Shown here in pieces: positions 23,490 through 32,410 of a stretch of 42,085 nt of DNA. The notes beneath the pieces were generated by a model, which made no database searches, was not told where the DNA came from, and saw nothing but the letters and a program-made list of their open reading frames with translations. Numbering within the stretch: position 1 is the stretch's first letter; each line of letters begins with the position of its first letter. The position numbers and the translations under genes were made by a program. Source of the DNA: Snowella sp. (GTDB lineage: Bacteria; Cyanobacteriota; Cyanobacteriia; Cyanobacteriales; Microcystaceae). The DNA is taken from assembly GCA_003249095.1 (NCBI GenBank), contig QBMS01000004.1, forward strand, positions 1 through 42,085. Direction: 5' to 3'.

Positions 23490-23876
23490 TGTTAACAATG
23501 TTAATGTTGTGGTATAAAAATATTCCTATGGTGGTAAATAGCTTCTATAGTCCCAAGAATACTATTTATTAAGTTGGAGGAATATTTCTTAAATAATCGA
23601 ACTATTCAGGAGGAAAACGAAGTAATTATTGTGGTAGGTTATCACATGAAATTATGAGATTGACTCTTTGCTCACATTGAGAAGAGAACTAAAACTAGAT
23701 GTCACTAATTTTGTTCCTCCTGAACGATTATATTTTTTATCATCATTTACATTTTTTATTTACATTTTTTCAATATTGTAAATATCAATAAAGACTAAAT
23801 GTATAGTGTAGAATTCAATTATAATTTAATGGAATGGTCTTTTTTGCATATTAATAAAATTATCCTACTGTAAATT
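23490..23876. other. Intergenic region after nrdB with an inverted-repeat element
   Basis: A 387-bp AT-rich gap. Its central part holds a 138-bp structure with inverted repeats, listed separately. The rest shows no reading frame or RNA gene I recognise; TTAATG/GTTAATGTT repeats follow the nrdB stop. Confidence 0.5.
23593..23730. repeat. 138-bp element with inverted termini
   Basis: TTCAGGAGGAA (23605-23615) is matched by its exact inverse TTCCTCCTGAA (23714-23724). The outer parts ATAATCG also pair inversely across a 4-base insertion in the left arm. The layout, short noncoding body between imperfect terminal inverted repeats, resembles a MITE, or an RNA with a long closing stem exposing AGGAGG. 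Confidence 0.45.
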
Positions 23877-25157
23877 ATGACACTACATACCATAGAGCCA
23901 ACGGTTATTATTGGGGCGGGTTTTACGGGTTTGTTTGCCGCTTTGCATCTACGTCATCAGTCTTATATACCAGAGATTTTACTGATTGATCAGCGATCGC
24001 AATTTGTATTTAAACCGATGCTTTATGAATTATTAACAGAAGAACTGACGGAAGGGGTAATTTGCCCTAGTTATGCTGAATTATTAAAAGGTAGCAATAT
24101 AAGGTTTGTGCAGGGTGATGTAACAAGATTGAATTTATCTGAAAAGGTAGTGGAATTAGGAACAGGAGCAGTTTATCACTATAGTAATCTTGTTTTGGGA
24201 GTAGGTTGTGTTCAGGGTTATTTAGGAACAGAAGGAGCGGAAGAACATAGTTTTGCTTTTCGTTCCCCAGAAGAAGTGATCGTTCTTCAAAAGCATTTAA
24301 AAAAATGTTTACAAGAATCTTTAGTAACTACTGATGCTTCATTAAAACAAGCATTATTAACCTTTGCGATTGTCGGAGCAGGGCCATCGGGGGTAGAAAT
24401 GGCGGCAACTCTAGCTGATGTGTTGCCACGTTGGTACGCTCTATTAGGCGGGAATCCAAAAGAGATTAAAATTGTATTGATTAATCATGCTACGGAAATT
24501 TTGGCAGGAGATGCTAATGCCCTTCTCCAAAAAGATGCTTTAGAGGCTCTAAATAAAAGAACAATTCCTGTTGAATTAAAACTTGGAATAGGGGTTAAAT
24601 CTGTTACCAAAGAGGCAGTTGGTTATCAAAAAAAAGATGCAGCAATAGGAGAAACAATTCAATTTTTAGCTACTTATACGACGATTTGGACAGCAGGTAG
24701 TAGCTTAAATCCTCTGATTGAAAGTCTCCATTCTCAACTAGCGGCTGACCAGATTGGTAAACATGGTCAACTGTTAGTCACTCATACTCTACAATTACCT
24801 AATTTTCCCGAAGTTTTTGCCGCAGGAGATTGTGTCGAAGTCCAAGGTCAATCCCAACCCGCTTTAGCCCAAGTGGCTTATCAACAAGGAGCCGCGATCG
24901 CCTCTAATCTCATCGCGCTAAAGCAAGGAAAAAACTTGCATGATTCTACTGTGACTTTGCGCGGAACATTGATGAAATTAGGTTTGAATAACGGAGTAGC
25001 TAACCTATTTGATAAAGTTCAAATTCATGGTAAAGCCGCCGATCTAATTCGTCGTGCGACTTATTTAGAAATGTTACCCACTCCTCTTCATAATTTCAAG
25101 GCGACAAAAGAATGGTTAAAGGAAGAAACGTTTAACCGTTATTTAGATGGCATTTGA
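23877..25157 (+). CDS. Type 2 NAD(P)H dehydrogenase (second NDH-2)
   Basis: A 426-residue flavoprotein of the NDH-2 family and the second in this window. The FAD loop TVIIGAGFTGLFAALHLR starts near residue 9, the NAD(P)H loop FAIVGAGPSGVEMAATLADV near 163, and the C-terminal FAD motif VFAAGDCVEVQGQ near 318. It would oxidise NAD(P)H with quinone. The C-terminus (LGLNNGVANLFDKVQIHGKAADLIRRATYLEMLP and on, listed for position) is amphipathic as in membrane-bound relatives. It differs from the first copy in length and in its loops, so the two are old paralogues rather than a recent duplication. It stands alone, with convergent metallophosphoesterase downstream. Confidence 0.87.
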   Translation: MTLHTIEPTVIIGAGFTGLFAALHLRHQSYIPEILLIDQRSQFVFKPMLYELLTEELTEGVICPSYAELLKGSNIRFVQGDVTRLNLSEKVVELGTGAVYHYSNLVLGVGCVQGYLGTEGAEEHSFAFRSPEEVIVLQKHLKKCLQESLVTTDASLKQALLTFAIVGAGPSGVEMAATLADVLPRWYALLGGNPKEIKIVLINHATEILAGDANALLQKDALEALNKRTIPVELKLGIGVKSVTKEAVGYQKKDAAIGETIQFLATYTTIWTAGSSLNPLIESLHSQLAADQIGKHGQLLVTHTLQLPNFPEVFAAGDCVEVQGQSQPALAQVAYQQGAAIASNLIALKQGKNLHDSTVTLRGTLMKLGLNNGVANLFDKVQIHGKAADLIRRATYLEMLPTPLHNFKATKEWLKEETFNRYLDGI

Positions 25158-25245
25158 AAAGGATCACAGGTGGTATAACTCATTTATACCAATCGTTTTA
25201 ATATCAGACGAATCATACAGAATTTAAGTTTTAGTTAGGCGATCG

Positions 25246-26340
25246 CTATAGTAATAAAGTAGCGTTATTATCCACATTTTTAGCATTGGGTGGACGATTA
25301 AAAATACTAAATTGATAGAAAAAATATCGGATTAGGGGAGGAAATTCAGGAAAATCAAAATGTCCATCTCCCCCCGCTACATCTGCCCAAAAATATTGGA
25401 GACTCGGAATATATTTTTCGGCTTCTATTTTGGATAAATTTAAAGGAGGTAATGTTAACAATTGGGACATAAAAAAAGCAGAGCGATCACCGAGAAATTG
25501 CCGAGAAGTTATCGACAAATCTTCCCAACCAGGAACAGATTCAACGCGATGGGACTGGACGGTTAATTTTAATTCTCCTGGGTTTTCGTACTCCCCTTCA
25601 ATGATGCGGTAGGGATGGGGATAACTCACCAGGGAACCCGTTGTCATTTCATAGATTCCATCTTGGTAGGCTAAATCCTGTACGTGGAGATGTCCCGTAA
25701 AAATTAATTTAACACCATATTTTTTAAGAATTTTGAGTAAATCCTTAGAATTTTCTAACATATACCTACGCCCCAATTCATGTTGGGATTGTTTGGGTAA
25801 ATGTTCAATTACATTATGGTGAATCATGACAAATATTTGCTTATTTTTTAAGCTGGGCAAGATAACTTCTAGCCATTCTAATTGCTCTTCATCTAGACGA
25901 CCGATTTGCCTTCCTTTGTCATCAAATTGATTGGAATTTAAGCCGATTAATTGTAATCCTGGCATAATTTCCTGAGTGTAATACAGTTTTTGTGGATTGT
26001 CATAACCACAGTGACTGTAATAATCAGAAAAATTATCTAAACCGACGTAGCAATCGCGGTTTTGAGGGAAGGGGACATCGTGATTGCCAGGCACAACATA
26101 GGCGGGAAAAGGCAATTGCTTGAGGCGTTGCTGTAACCAATCATGATTTTCCGCTTCACCATCCTGGGTCAAATCTCCAGGAATTAATAAAAAATCCAGA
26201 TCTAAACCTTCTAAATGTTCAATTGCTTGCTCAAAGGCGGGAATACTGACTTCTACGAGATGGAAACGACTCGGTACATCGTCAATCGTTTGGGGAATCG
26301 CGATATGGGGATCACTAATAATCGCAAAGCGAAACTGCAT
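25246..26340 (-). CDS. Calcineurin-like metallophosphoesterase (CpdA-like)
   Basis: A 364-residue class III phosphodiesterase-type protein. The metal-binding motifs occur in order: ISDPHIA (D-x-H), LLIPGDLTQDG (GD), YVVPGNHDVPFP (GNHD), MIHHNVIEH (H) and IFTGHLHVQD (GHxH). The family includes cyclic nucleotide phosphodiesterases and other phosphoesterases with two metals; the substrate cannot be told here. The open frame extends to 26544, but the sequence before MQFRFAIISDPH is not family-like and overlaps trmB on the other strand. I therefore start at ATG 26340. The gene is divergent from trmB across about 50 bp. Confidence 0.87.
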   Translation of the reverse strand: MQFRFAIISDPHIAIPQTIDDVPSRFHLVEVSIPAFEQAIEHLEGLDLDFLLIPGDLTQDGEAENHDWLQQRLKQLPFPAYVVPGNHDVPFPQNRDCYVGLDNFSDYYSHCGYDNPQKLYYTQEIMPGLQLIGLNSNQFDDKGRQIGRLDEEQLEWLEVILPSLKNKQIFVMIHHNVIEHLPKQSQHELGRRYMLENSKDLLKILKKYGVKLIFTGHLHVQDLAYQDGIYEMTTGSLVSYPHPYRIIEGEYENPGELKLTVQSHRVESVPGWEDLSITSRQFLGDRSAFFMSQLLTLPPLNLSKIEAEKYIPSLQYFWADVAGGDGHFDFPEFPPLIRYFFYQFSIFNRPPNAKNVDNNATLLL

Positions 26341-26391
26341 AATGAATAATGGAAATAGGGCATATCTAAATATAAGCAGGAGAATCAAATT

Positions 26392-27033
26392 TTGGGCAGA
26401 GTCCGTGTTCGTCAGCACGTTAATCCCCTCAGTCAGAAGTATTGTTCCGTCCTGGAGACTCCTGATTGGGCAAAGATTTATCGCAATCTTCAGCAACCTT
26501 TGCATCTGGATATTGGTTGTGCGCGGGGTAAATTTTTGTTGCAAATGGCCCAGGTTCAGCCCGACATTAATTTTTTAGGAGTCGAAATTCGGGAAGTCTT
26601 GGTGATGGAAGCTAACGAAATTCGCGATCGCCTGGAATTAGGGAATCTGCATTTTCTCTTCGGTAACATGAATACTTCAGCTTTAAGTTTATTAAGTTCT
26701 TTTAATCAGCCAATTGCAACCGTTTCCATCCAATTTCCCGATCCCTGGTTTAAGCAACGCCATAGTAAACGTCGCGTCGTCCAACCCGAATTAGTCCAGG
26801 CGATCGCCCAATTTTTAGCCCCCGATGGTAGGGTATTTCTCCAATCCGATGTGGAAAGTGTGGCAATGGAAATGCGCGATCGCTTTGCTGAAAATCCCCA
26901 TTTTAAACAAACCTACCCAGAAACCTGGTTAGCGAAAAATCCCCTACCTGTACCAACGGAAAGAGAAACCGCTTGTTTTAATCTACATCGTCCTGTCTAT
27001 CGAGTTTTATTTGAAAAAGATAATTTACTGTAG
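26392..27033 (+). CDS. trmB: tRNA (guanine-N7-)-methyltransferase
   Basis: A 213-residue TrmB that makes m7G46 in the variable loop of tRNAs with S-adenosylmethionine. Typical parts are VRVRQHVNPLSQKY at the N-terminus, LHLDIGCARGKFLLQMA (SAM loop), FLGVEIREVLV, VSIQFPDPWFKQRHSKRRVV (the FPDPWxKxRHxKRR signature) and PTERETACFNLHRPVYRV at the end. The start is a TTG at 26392; no ATG is available near it. Its stop codon TAG is formed by the first bases of the TAGGGGCG repeat that follows. Confidence 0.92.
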   Translation: MGRVRVRQHVNPLSQKYCSVLETPDWAKIYRNLQQPLHLDIGCARGKFLLQMAQVQPDINFLGVEIREVLVMEANEIRDRLELGNLHFLFGNMNTSALSLLSSFNQPIATVSIQFPDPWFKQRHSKRRVVQPELVQAIAQFLAPDGRVFLQSDVESVAMEMRDRFAENPHFKQTYPETWLAKNPLPVPTERETACFNLHRPVYRVLFEKDNLL

Positions 27034-27122
27034 GGGCGAATGGCGTTCGCCCTTTGATTAATTAGCGAATTACGATCACCCTTTGATTAATTAACGAATT
27101 GCGATCGCCCTTTGGTTAATAA
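27034..27122. repeat. Hairpin repeat plus three 29-bp tandem units
   Basis: Three tandem copies of a 29-bp unit (27036-27064, 27065-27093, 27094-27122), each reading GCGAAT..CG.TC.CCCTTTG(A/G)TTAAT. At the left end GGGCGAA (27034-27040) pairs with TTCGCCC (27046-27052), a hairpin followed by TTT that may end trmB transcription. A related hairpin lies at 36164-36188. Confidence 0.8.
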
Positions 27123-27150
27123 TAGAAACTTAAAAGCATAGAGATAAAAA

Positions 27151-28092
27151 ATGGATTTAACTGCCGCCTTACCGATCTTTGTAATAACCCTCCGTGAAGG
27201 ATTTGAAGCCGCCCTCGTCGTCGGAATTGTTCTTGCGTGCCTCAAAAAAGCAGAGCAAACCCAACTCAACTTTTGGGTTTATCGGGGCATCAGTGCGGGC
27301 ATCGTGGCCAGTGTGATGGTCGGCTTTTTGCTCGGTGGGGTGTTACAAGGCGTTGAAACAGGGCAAGACCCCTACACTCCCGTCTTAAAGGAAACCTTGG
27401 GCGGATTATTTGGTCTGATTGCGATCGTTATGCTCAGTTGGATGCTGATTTGGATGACGAAACAGGCGAAATCCCTCAAAGCGGAAGTAGAAGGCGAAAT
27501 TCAATCAGCCCTAGTAGACCCAGAAAATGCAGCAAAAGTCGTTTTTTTATTAGTATTTATCGCTGTTTTACGGGAAGGCTTTGAAACCGTTTTATTTATT
27601 TTGGCTAAATTTCAGGACGGTTGGACAGTTCCCACCCTTGGCGCGATCGCGGGTTTATTAACGGCTACGGTCTTGGGATTTCTGCTCTTTGCGGTGGGAG
27701 TCAAAATCAACCTACGGCTCTTTTTTCAAGTAATGGGCGTATTTTTGCTATTAATTATCGGCGGACTAGTGATGAGTGTCCTAAAAGACGGAGATTTGGC
27801 CGTCCGTCTTCTGGGGGAACTCGATCCTCGTTATCAATCCCTATGTCTTTTTGCGGGGGATTCTTGTTTACTGGGAAATCAAGTCTGGGATGGCTCCCAG
27901 GTATTACCCGATCGCACCTTTCCAGGCATTTTACTCAAAGCCCTATTCGGTTATCGTCAAACCCTCTATTTAGTTCAAGTGATTGCCTATGTCTTATTTT
28001 TAGGAATTATGGGAACCGTTTACTTTCGCAGTTTTCAATCTTCTCCTTCCACTGTTCCCTCCTCTTCCACGAAACTAAAAAAAGCAAATTAG
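27151..28092 (+). CDS. FTR1/EfeU-family iron permease
   Basis: A 313-residue inner-membrane permease with seven probable helices. The two REGFE motifs that bind iron in the FTR1/EfeU family are present at residues 15-19 (ITLREGFEAALVVG) and 141-145 (AVLREGFETVLFIL). They lie in internally homologous halves. The protein would import iron, usually after oxidation by a partner. No EfeO or EfeB-like gene is next to it, so it may act alone or with partners elsewhere. It follows the repeat block after trmB and is preceded by a purine-rich AGAGATAAAAA stretch. Confidence 0.9.
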   Translation: MDLTAALPIFVITLREGFEAALVVGIVLACLKKAEQTQLNFWVYRGISAGIVASVMVGFLLGGVLQGVETGQDPYTPVLKETLGGLFGLIAIVMLSWMLIWMTKQAKSLKAEVEGEIQSALVDPENAAKVVFLLVFIAVLREGFETVLFILAKFQDGWTVPTLGAIAGLLTATVLGFLLFAVGVKINLRLFFQVMGVFLLLIIGGLVMSVLKDGDLAVRLLGELDPRYQSLCLFAGDSCLLGNQVWDGSQVLPDRTFPGILLKALFGYRQTLYLVQVIAYVLFLGIMGTVYFRSFQSSPSTVPSSSTKLKKAN

Positions 28093-28352
28093 ACTGGGAT
28101 AGAATTATTTGTCGCAAAAATAATGATTAATTCAATTTTGCCTAGATAAAGACAAAAGAGGTAATTTAAGCTACATTTTCGCGATTTTTAAACCTAGCAG
28201 ATTAACCCTTATAGGGAAACTTTGTTGTTTGAATTTTCGTCGGCTTCAGAGTATTAATGCTCATTTTTTGTTTATTCAGCTAAAAATTGCTTATTTTCAT
28301 CCTCTAGATTTGTGATTTATCGACAAGATTGAAATTAAGGATCGTAAACGCC

Positions 28353-29615
28353 ATGAAACCCCCACTTTTTTTCCGATTCATTCCCCTTCTAACGGCGACC
28401 TTTACCGCTTTTATTGCGAATCTTCCCGTACAGGCCGTTGATTTTCAGCAGCAGGAAGTCGAGCAAAATCAATTTGTGGCGATCGCGAGACCCTACGGTG
28501 GGAATAAATATGACCTGCTCATTTTGCAACAAATCCCAGGAAAACGCCAGTGCTGGCAAGAAAAAGGTAATAATCCCATTGTTATTGACCCCTTATTACT
28601 GAATTTTGATTTTACAGGAAGTTGTGAACGTAGCACCGACAGCAATGGCTATTCCATTCGTCTCAATGGTCAAGATTTAGGACTGGATTATTTATTACGA
28701 GTGGTTGAACGCAATGGCGAATTGGTGTTAGTGGGAACCAGTCGCCGTAACGGGAATTCCGAAGAAATTGTGATCGGTCGGACTCACGGATTAGGTCAGG
28801 GATTGATGAAGATTGATTTAGATGGAGGCTGGCGTTTCACTAAACGAGCTTACCAAGGACGGCCCCTTTCCCATGTTTATCTCACAGGCGATCGCAACGC
28901 CATTAATACCCCTCAGCCAGTACCTACACCCCAGCCAATTGCAAATACTCCAATAATTTCTCCCGTTATAAATTCAAGTTCTTCAAGTTCTTCAGATTCT
29001 TCAGGTAATGTCGTTAAAGAATTAACTTTTACTGCTCCCGATAGTGGCATGGGCGTTTCCCCTCAAGTTCCCCCAAAAGTTCCTAATTCCCCCATTCCCC
29101 AACAACCCTTACCTCCTTTGAATCGGAATGTTATCCAATCCTCTATCCAATCACCTCTTCAACCCTCCTTACCTTCTGTTGACCGCAACTTTACCCAATC
29201 TATACCCCAAAAAGCTCTAGCTAGTTTACCAACGGTCAGTTCTGGGGGTTATCGTAATCCTAATTTACTACCGCCGCCCCCTTCGCCTAAGATTCCTCGT
29301 TCTATTAATTCAGGTATCCAACCCTCTAACGGTTTTGGTTCTGGTAATTCGGGACTTAATCCTTCTTCTAAGGTGCTTTCCCCTGATAATTCCCCCATGA
29401 ATGCTTCAATTTCGGGTGTTTCTTACCGTGTTATGGCTGCCGTTTCAGGAATGCAACAGCAAGAGCAAGTGCGATCGCTTTATCCCGATGCCTTTGCGAC
29501 ATCCTATCAAGGACAACGGGTATTACAGGTAGGGGTTTTTAGCACCAAAGAAAACGCAACTCAAGCTTATCAAAGCCTTCAAAATGCTGGTTTACGGGCG
29601 ATTATAATTCCCTGA
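28353..29615 (+). CDS. Secreted DUF3747 protein with SPOR-like C-terminus
   Basis: About 420 residues from ATG 28353 (a TTG eight codons upstream is less likely). It has a signal peptide ending near LPVQAVDF, then a DUF3747 domain (FVAIARPYGGNKYDLLILQQI, CWQE, LDYLLRVVERNGELVL, GRPLSHVYLTGDR), about residues 30-190. A Ser/Pro/Gln-rich, low-complexity linker of roughly 170 residues follows, including a run SSSSSSSDSSG. The C-terminal 75 residues (YRVMAAVSGMQQQEQVRSL and LQVGVFSTKENATQAYQSLQ) look like a SPOR peptidoglycan-binding domain. It is probably a periplasmic wall-associated protein; its role is unknown. Confidence 0.85.
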   Translation: MKPPLFFRFIPLLTATFTAFIANLPVQAVDFQQQEVEQNQFVAIARPYGGNKYDLLILQQIPGKRQCWQEKGNNPIVIDPLLLNFDFTGSCERSTDSNGYSIRLNGQDLGLDYLLRVVERNGELVLVGTSRRNGNSEEIVIGRTHGLGQGLMKIDLDGGWRFTKRAYQGRPLSHVYLTGDRNAINTPQPVPTPQPIANTPIISPVINSSSSSSSDSSGNVVKELTFTAPDSGMGVSPQVPPKVPNSPIPQQPLPPLNRNVIQSSIQSPLQPSLPSVDRNFTQSIPQKALASLPTVSSGGYRNPNLLPPPPSPKIPRSINSGIQPSNGFGSGNSGLNPSSKVLSPDNSPMNASISGVSYRVMAAVSGMQQQEQVRSLYPDAFATSYQGQRVLQVGVFSTKENATQAYQSLQNAGLRAIIIP

Positions 29616-29793
29616 TTATTCTTGAATGTTGATAAGTCTATTTTACTTTATCTATTCTTCTGATAAAGCTCAAAAACTTAAAAGCGATGATTTTACCGTC
29701 GAAAATTTTAGAAATACTCTGAATTGTAATCAGTTTAGTATGCCAAAGCGTATAATTCAGTAAGAAAAAATCTGGATACATCAAGGAATCCCC

Positions 29794-30864
29794 ATGCAAT
29801 TTAGCAAAGTAGTTGAAAAATTAAGTCCTTCTATCAAAGCCCATAGTCTCACGGCCCAACCCGACCATAATCCAGAAATTCAAGGAGTTGCCGCCATTGA
29901 TGAAGCCGTCCTGGGTCAACTCAGCTATATTGAGGGGAAAAAATTTGCGGGAATGCTCACTAAAACTGCCGCTAATGCCTTGATTTTACCCCTAGATGAA
30001 TCTCTACAAGCCCAAGCAACTGCCCAGGGAATCGCATGGATAGCAACGTCCGATCCCCGTTTACTCTTTGCCCAGGTGATTCGGCTTTTTTATCAACCCT
30101 TTCATCCCGCTCCCCAGATTCATCCCACTGCTGTGATCGATCCTTCGGTGGTCTTGGGTCAAGATATTTACATCGGCCCCCATGTGGTGATTGAAGCAGG
30201 TGTAACCATCGGCGATCGCGTTTGTATTCACCCCAATGTGGTGATTTATCCAGGGGCAAAAATTGGCGATCGCGTGATTCTGCACGCCAATTGTACGATC
30301 CATGAACGGGTACAAATGGGAAATGATTGCGTGATCCACAGTGGTGCGGTGATTGGAGCAGAAGGTTTTGGCTTTGTTCCGACCGCCGACGGATGGCTAA
30401 AAATGGAACAATCGGGTTACGTTGTCCTCGAAGACGGGGTAGAAATTGGTTGCAACAGTACGGTGGATCGTCCTGCCGTCGGGGAAACTCGCATCGGCAA
30501 AAATACCAAACTCGATAATTTGGTACACATTGCTCATGGCTGTCAGATCGGCAAAAATTGTGCAATGGCGGCCCAGGTCGGTCTTGCGGGGGGGGTAAAA
30601 ATTGGCGATCGCGTTATCCTAGCAGGTCAAGTCGGGGTTGCCAATCAAGCAAAAATTGGAGACGGGGCGATCGCCTCTGCCCAAACAGGTATTCATAACG
30701 ATGTCGCGCCTGGGGAAATCGTCTCCAGTAGTCCCGCTGTTCCCCATAAGATTTATCTAAAATCTTCAGCGATTTATAAACGCTTACCCGAAATCTATCA
30801 AACAGTTAAACAGTTACAAAAAAAATTAGCCGAACTCGAAATGGATGATTCTAAAAATATCTAA
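29794..30864 (+). CDS. lpxD: UDP-3-O-(3-hydroxyacyl)glucosamine N-acyltransferase
   Basis: A 356-residue LpxD that adds the N-linked hydroxyacyl chain in lipid A synthesis for the outer membrane. The N-terminal uridine-binding domain (about 1-105) is followed by a left-handed beta helix of hexapeptide repeats ([36 protein letters not shown] and so on). The catalytic His lies in [13 protein letters not shown], followed by [20 protein letters not shown]. It ends in a short helical tail ([22 protein letters not shown]) of the usual type. An ATG preceded by CAAGGA makes the start clear. Neighbours are not other lpx genes. A strong hairpin follows. Confidence 0.93.
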   Translation: MQFSKVVEKLSPSIKAHSLTAQPDHNPEIQGVAAIDEAVLGQLSYIEGKKFAGMLTKTAANALILPLDESLQAQATAQGIAWIATSDPRLLFAQVIRLFYQPFHPAPQIHPTAVIDPSVVLGQDIYIGPHVVIEAGVTIGDRVCIHPNVVIYPGAKIGDRVILHANCTIHERVQMGNDCVIHSGAVIGAEGFGFVPTADGWLKMEQSGYVVLEDGVEIGCNSTVDRPAVGETRIGKNTKLDNLVHIAHGCQIGKNCAMAAQVGLAGGVKIGDRVILAGQVGVANQAKIGDGAIASAQTGIHNDVAPGEIVSSSPAVPHKIYLKSSAIYKRLPEIYQTVKQLQKKLAELEMDDSKNI

Positions 30865-30876
30865 CCACCACCGTAG

Positions 30877-30900
30877 GGACTTAACAGTGTTAAGTCCTTT
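30877..30900 (+). terminator. Perfect 10-bp hairpin after lpxD
   Basis: GGACTTAACA (30877-30886) and TGTTAAGTCC (30888-30897) are exact inverses with one base between them, followed by TTT. This is a likely terminator of lpxD, although a true hairpin would open a few pairs to make a loop. A decayed relative (GTAGAGACTTAACACC) occurs near 32266. Confidence 0.65.
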
Positions 30901-30917
30901 AACACTTCTGAAAATAA

Positions 30918-30937
30918 GAACATAATCTATTATGTCC
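30918..30937. repeat. Palindromic intergenic repeat, copy 2
   Basis: GAACATAATCTATTATGTCC is a palindrome related to copies 1 (9864-9883) and 3 (41803-41836). All three are intergenic, lie after plus-strand genes and are followed by C(C/G)CTA-like sequence. Confidence 0.65.
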
Positions 30938-31452
30938 CTATGAAAGGATCTACTGTACTCAGAATGATAAATCTGACGCAAAATGACACTACTACGATTA
31001 TTTAAAACTTCCATCACTGCATTCATCGATGGATAAAATAATTGCAAATTTCCTCAAGATTTTGACGAATAGTATTGCAGATTTCTCCATAGAAAATTCC
31101 AGCTATTCGTAGCCCTGACTTTTCCGTTAAGTCTGAAAATGACGACAGAATAAGGGTTTTACGCTCTTTGCTGTCTTCAATAAGCTGGTCTTAATGATAA
31201 TAACCGACGAGAGAATAGGACTTTGAGATAGGAGGAAATCAAGCGATTGCTCAATGAAAAAGATAACGGGAAAAGTCAGATTTGTAGCCAACTTCTTATT
31301 TTTTTAGTTCCCCGACTAATCGTGCGAGTTCTTTTGTATGCTTGTCTTGAATCTTCTTTTATTTCATAGTCAATTTGTAGAATAGGCATATCATAAAATA
31401 TCTTTGATTTAATAGTATTATGAAGATGTCTAATACAAACAAAATTCTGACA
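30938..31452. other. Noncoding stretch without recognised gene
   Basis: About 515 bp between lpxD and the MITE-like element. Two short minus-strand frames (30826-31047 and 31276-31482) resemble no family I know. The base pattern has no codon bias. It may hold decayed mobile DNA, but I see no transposase motif. Confidence 0.5.
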
Positions 31453-31547
31453 TATAGCGGTTTTCGCTGACATGAGGTACACTGAGACGGCTGTAATGCT
31501 TATTTATCAAGGCTTCTGCTGTACTGCATCTGATCAGGAACTGCTAT
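31453..31547. mobile_element. MITE-like element with inverted ends (TATAGC...GCTATA)
   Basis: The left end TATAGCGGTTTTCGCTGACA and the inverse of the right end TATAGCAGTTCCTGATCAGA share TATAGCrGTT, then a spaced TGA and GTACA at similar distance. The element is about 95 bp, noncoding, and lies just before the PEP-CTERM gene. This has the form of a non-autonomous insertion element; target duplications are unclear (A-rich on the right). Confidence 0.55.
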
Positions 31548-31563
31548 AAAAAAATACAATTTT

Positions 31564-32139
31564 ATGAAGAGAAAGTCTGTTCGTTTGGCTGTCGCTGTCG
31601 CTGGTGCTACCTTAGCCTCCGTGATCGCTTCTATGCCCGCCTCTGCTTATTCTCTGACGGTAAATGGTGCTAGTTGGGATTTGACGACGTATACTACATT
31701 CGGTTCTTGTAGTCCTGAATATTGCTTTTATTCCCAACCTTGGTGGGGTGATGAATCCTTGGCTGTAGAGTTTGCCACCGCTGTTTCGTACAACCTGGGG
31801 GGACCAAATTCGTTAATCCTTCCCTTAGGAGGGACACTTCATGAATCGATGGGCCCATTATTTGTATATGATTATGATCAAAATCGGGATTTCGGAGGAG
31901 GAATAATCGGCGCTGATGTGTCTGCCGCTTATATTTTTGAAAAGAAGGTAGTGGAGAGTGGGATTGGGACTTGGGGTGGGTATATTGCAGGCCCCTATGT
32001 ATTGGAATATACTTATGCTAAAGCTGATCTGCTGCCTATGTCTGCTGTGCCTGAACCGCTTACTATCCTTGGTTCTATTACAGCCGCAGCTTTTGGAGTC
32101 GCTTTCAAACGGAAAAAGAACAGCAACAAAGAAGAATAA
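31564..32139 (+). CDS. PEP-CTERM sorted secreted protein
   Basis: A 191-residue exported protein. It has an N-terminal signal peptide (MKRKSVRLAVAVAGATLASV, cleavage near ASAYS), and a beta-rich middle with aromatic residues (YCFYSQPWWGDESLAVEF, LGGTLHESMGPLFVYDYD). The end is a classic PEP-CTERM signal: AVPEPLTILGSITAAAFGVA then FKRKKN. Such proteins are thought to be processed by an exosortase and often go to the surface or extracellular matrix. The promoter region contains the end of the MITE-like element, 16 bp upstream of the ATG. A strong terminator follows. Confidence 0.9.
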   Translation: MKRKSVRLAVAVAGATLASVIASMPASAYSLTVNGASWDLTTYTTFGSCSPEYCFYSQPWWGDESLAVEFATAVSYNLGGPNSLILPLGGTLHESMGPLFVYDYDQNRDFGGGIIGADVSAAYIFEKKVVESGIGTWGGYIAGPYVLEYTYAKADLLPMSAVPEPLTILGSITAAAFGVAFKRKKNSNKEE

Positions 32140-32154
32140 AACCAAGACAGAAGG

Positions 32155-32175
32155 GGAGCAAAGGCTCCTTTTTTT
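32155..32175 (+). terminator. Rho-independent terminator of the PEP-CTERM gene
   Basis: GGAGC (32155-32159), loop AAAG, GCTCC (32164-32168), followed by seven T. It starts 15 bp after the stop codon. Confidence 0.85.
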
Positions 32176-32183
32176 AATGGACA

Positions 32184-32206
32184 ATTGATAATGGACAATT
32201 ATCAAT
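32184..32206. repeat. Short inverted repeat ATTGATAA/TTATCAAT
   Basis: ATTGATAA (32184-32191) and TTATCAAT (32199-32206) are exact inverses around a 7-base loop. It lies within AATGGACAATT-type direct repeats (two copies at 32177 and 32191) of a kind common between cyanobacterial genes. The rest of the 32207-32410 gap holds a decayed copy of the post-lpxD hairpin and two near-identical CCTTTAAT stretches. Confidence 0.55.
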
Positions 32207-32410
32207 TAATGGGTGATCGCAACAAACAAAAATCGCATTTCAAAATATTCAACCACTGTAGAGACTTAACACCGTCAATTCCTTTAATGCTGTCAATCCC
32301 TTTAATTCTAATGAAACAAAACAAATATCGCATTGCATTGATTTGATCGTAATTCAATATAGTGTAGAGATATAATAAATTGAAGCATTCTAGTCTTTGA
32401 AGGAGTCACC

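Noticed and set aside
30826-31047. Minus-strand 73-codon frame downstream of lpxD
   Set aside because: Runs through the terminator and the palindromic repeat; not credible as coding.
31276-31482. Minus-strand 68-codon frame next to the MITE-like element
   Set aside because: No recognisable domain and its start lies in the repeat; not enough support for a gene.
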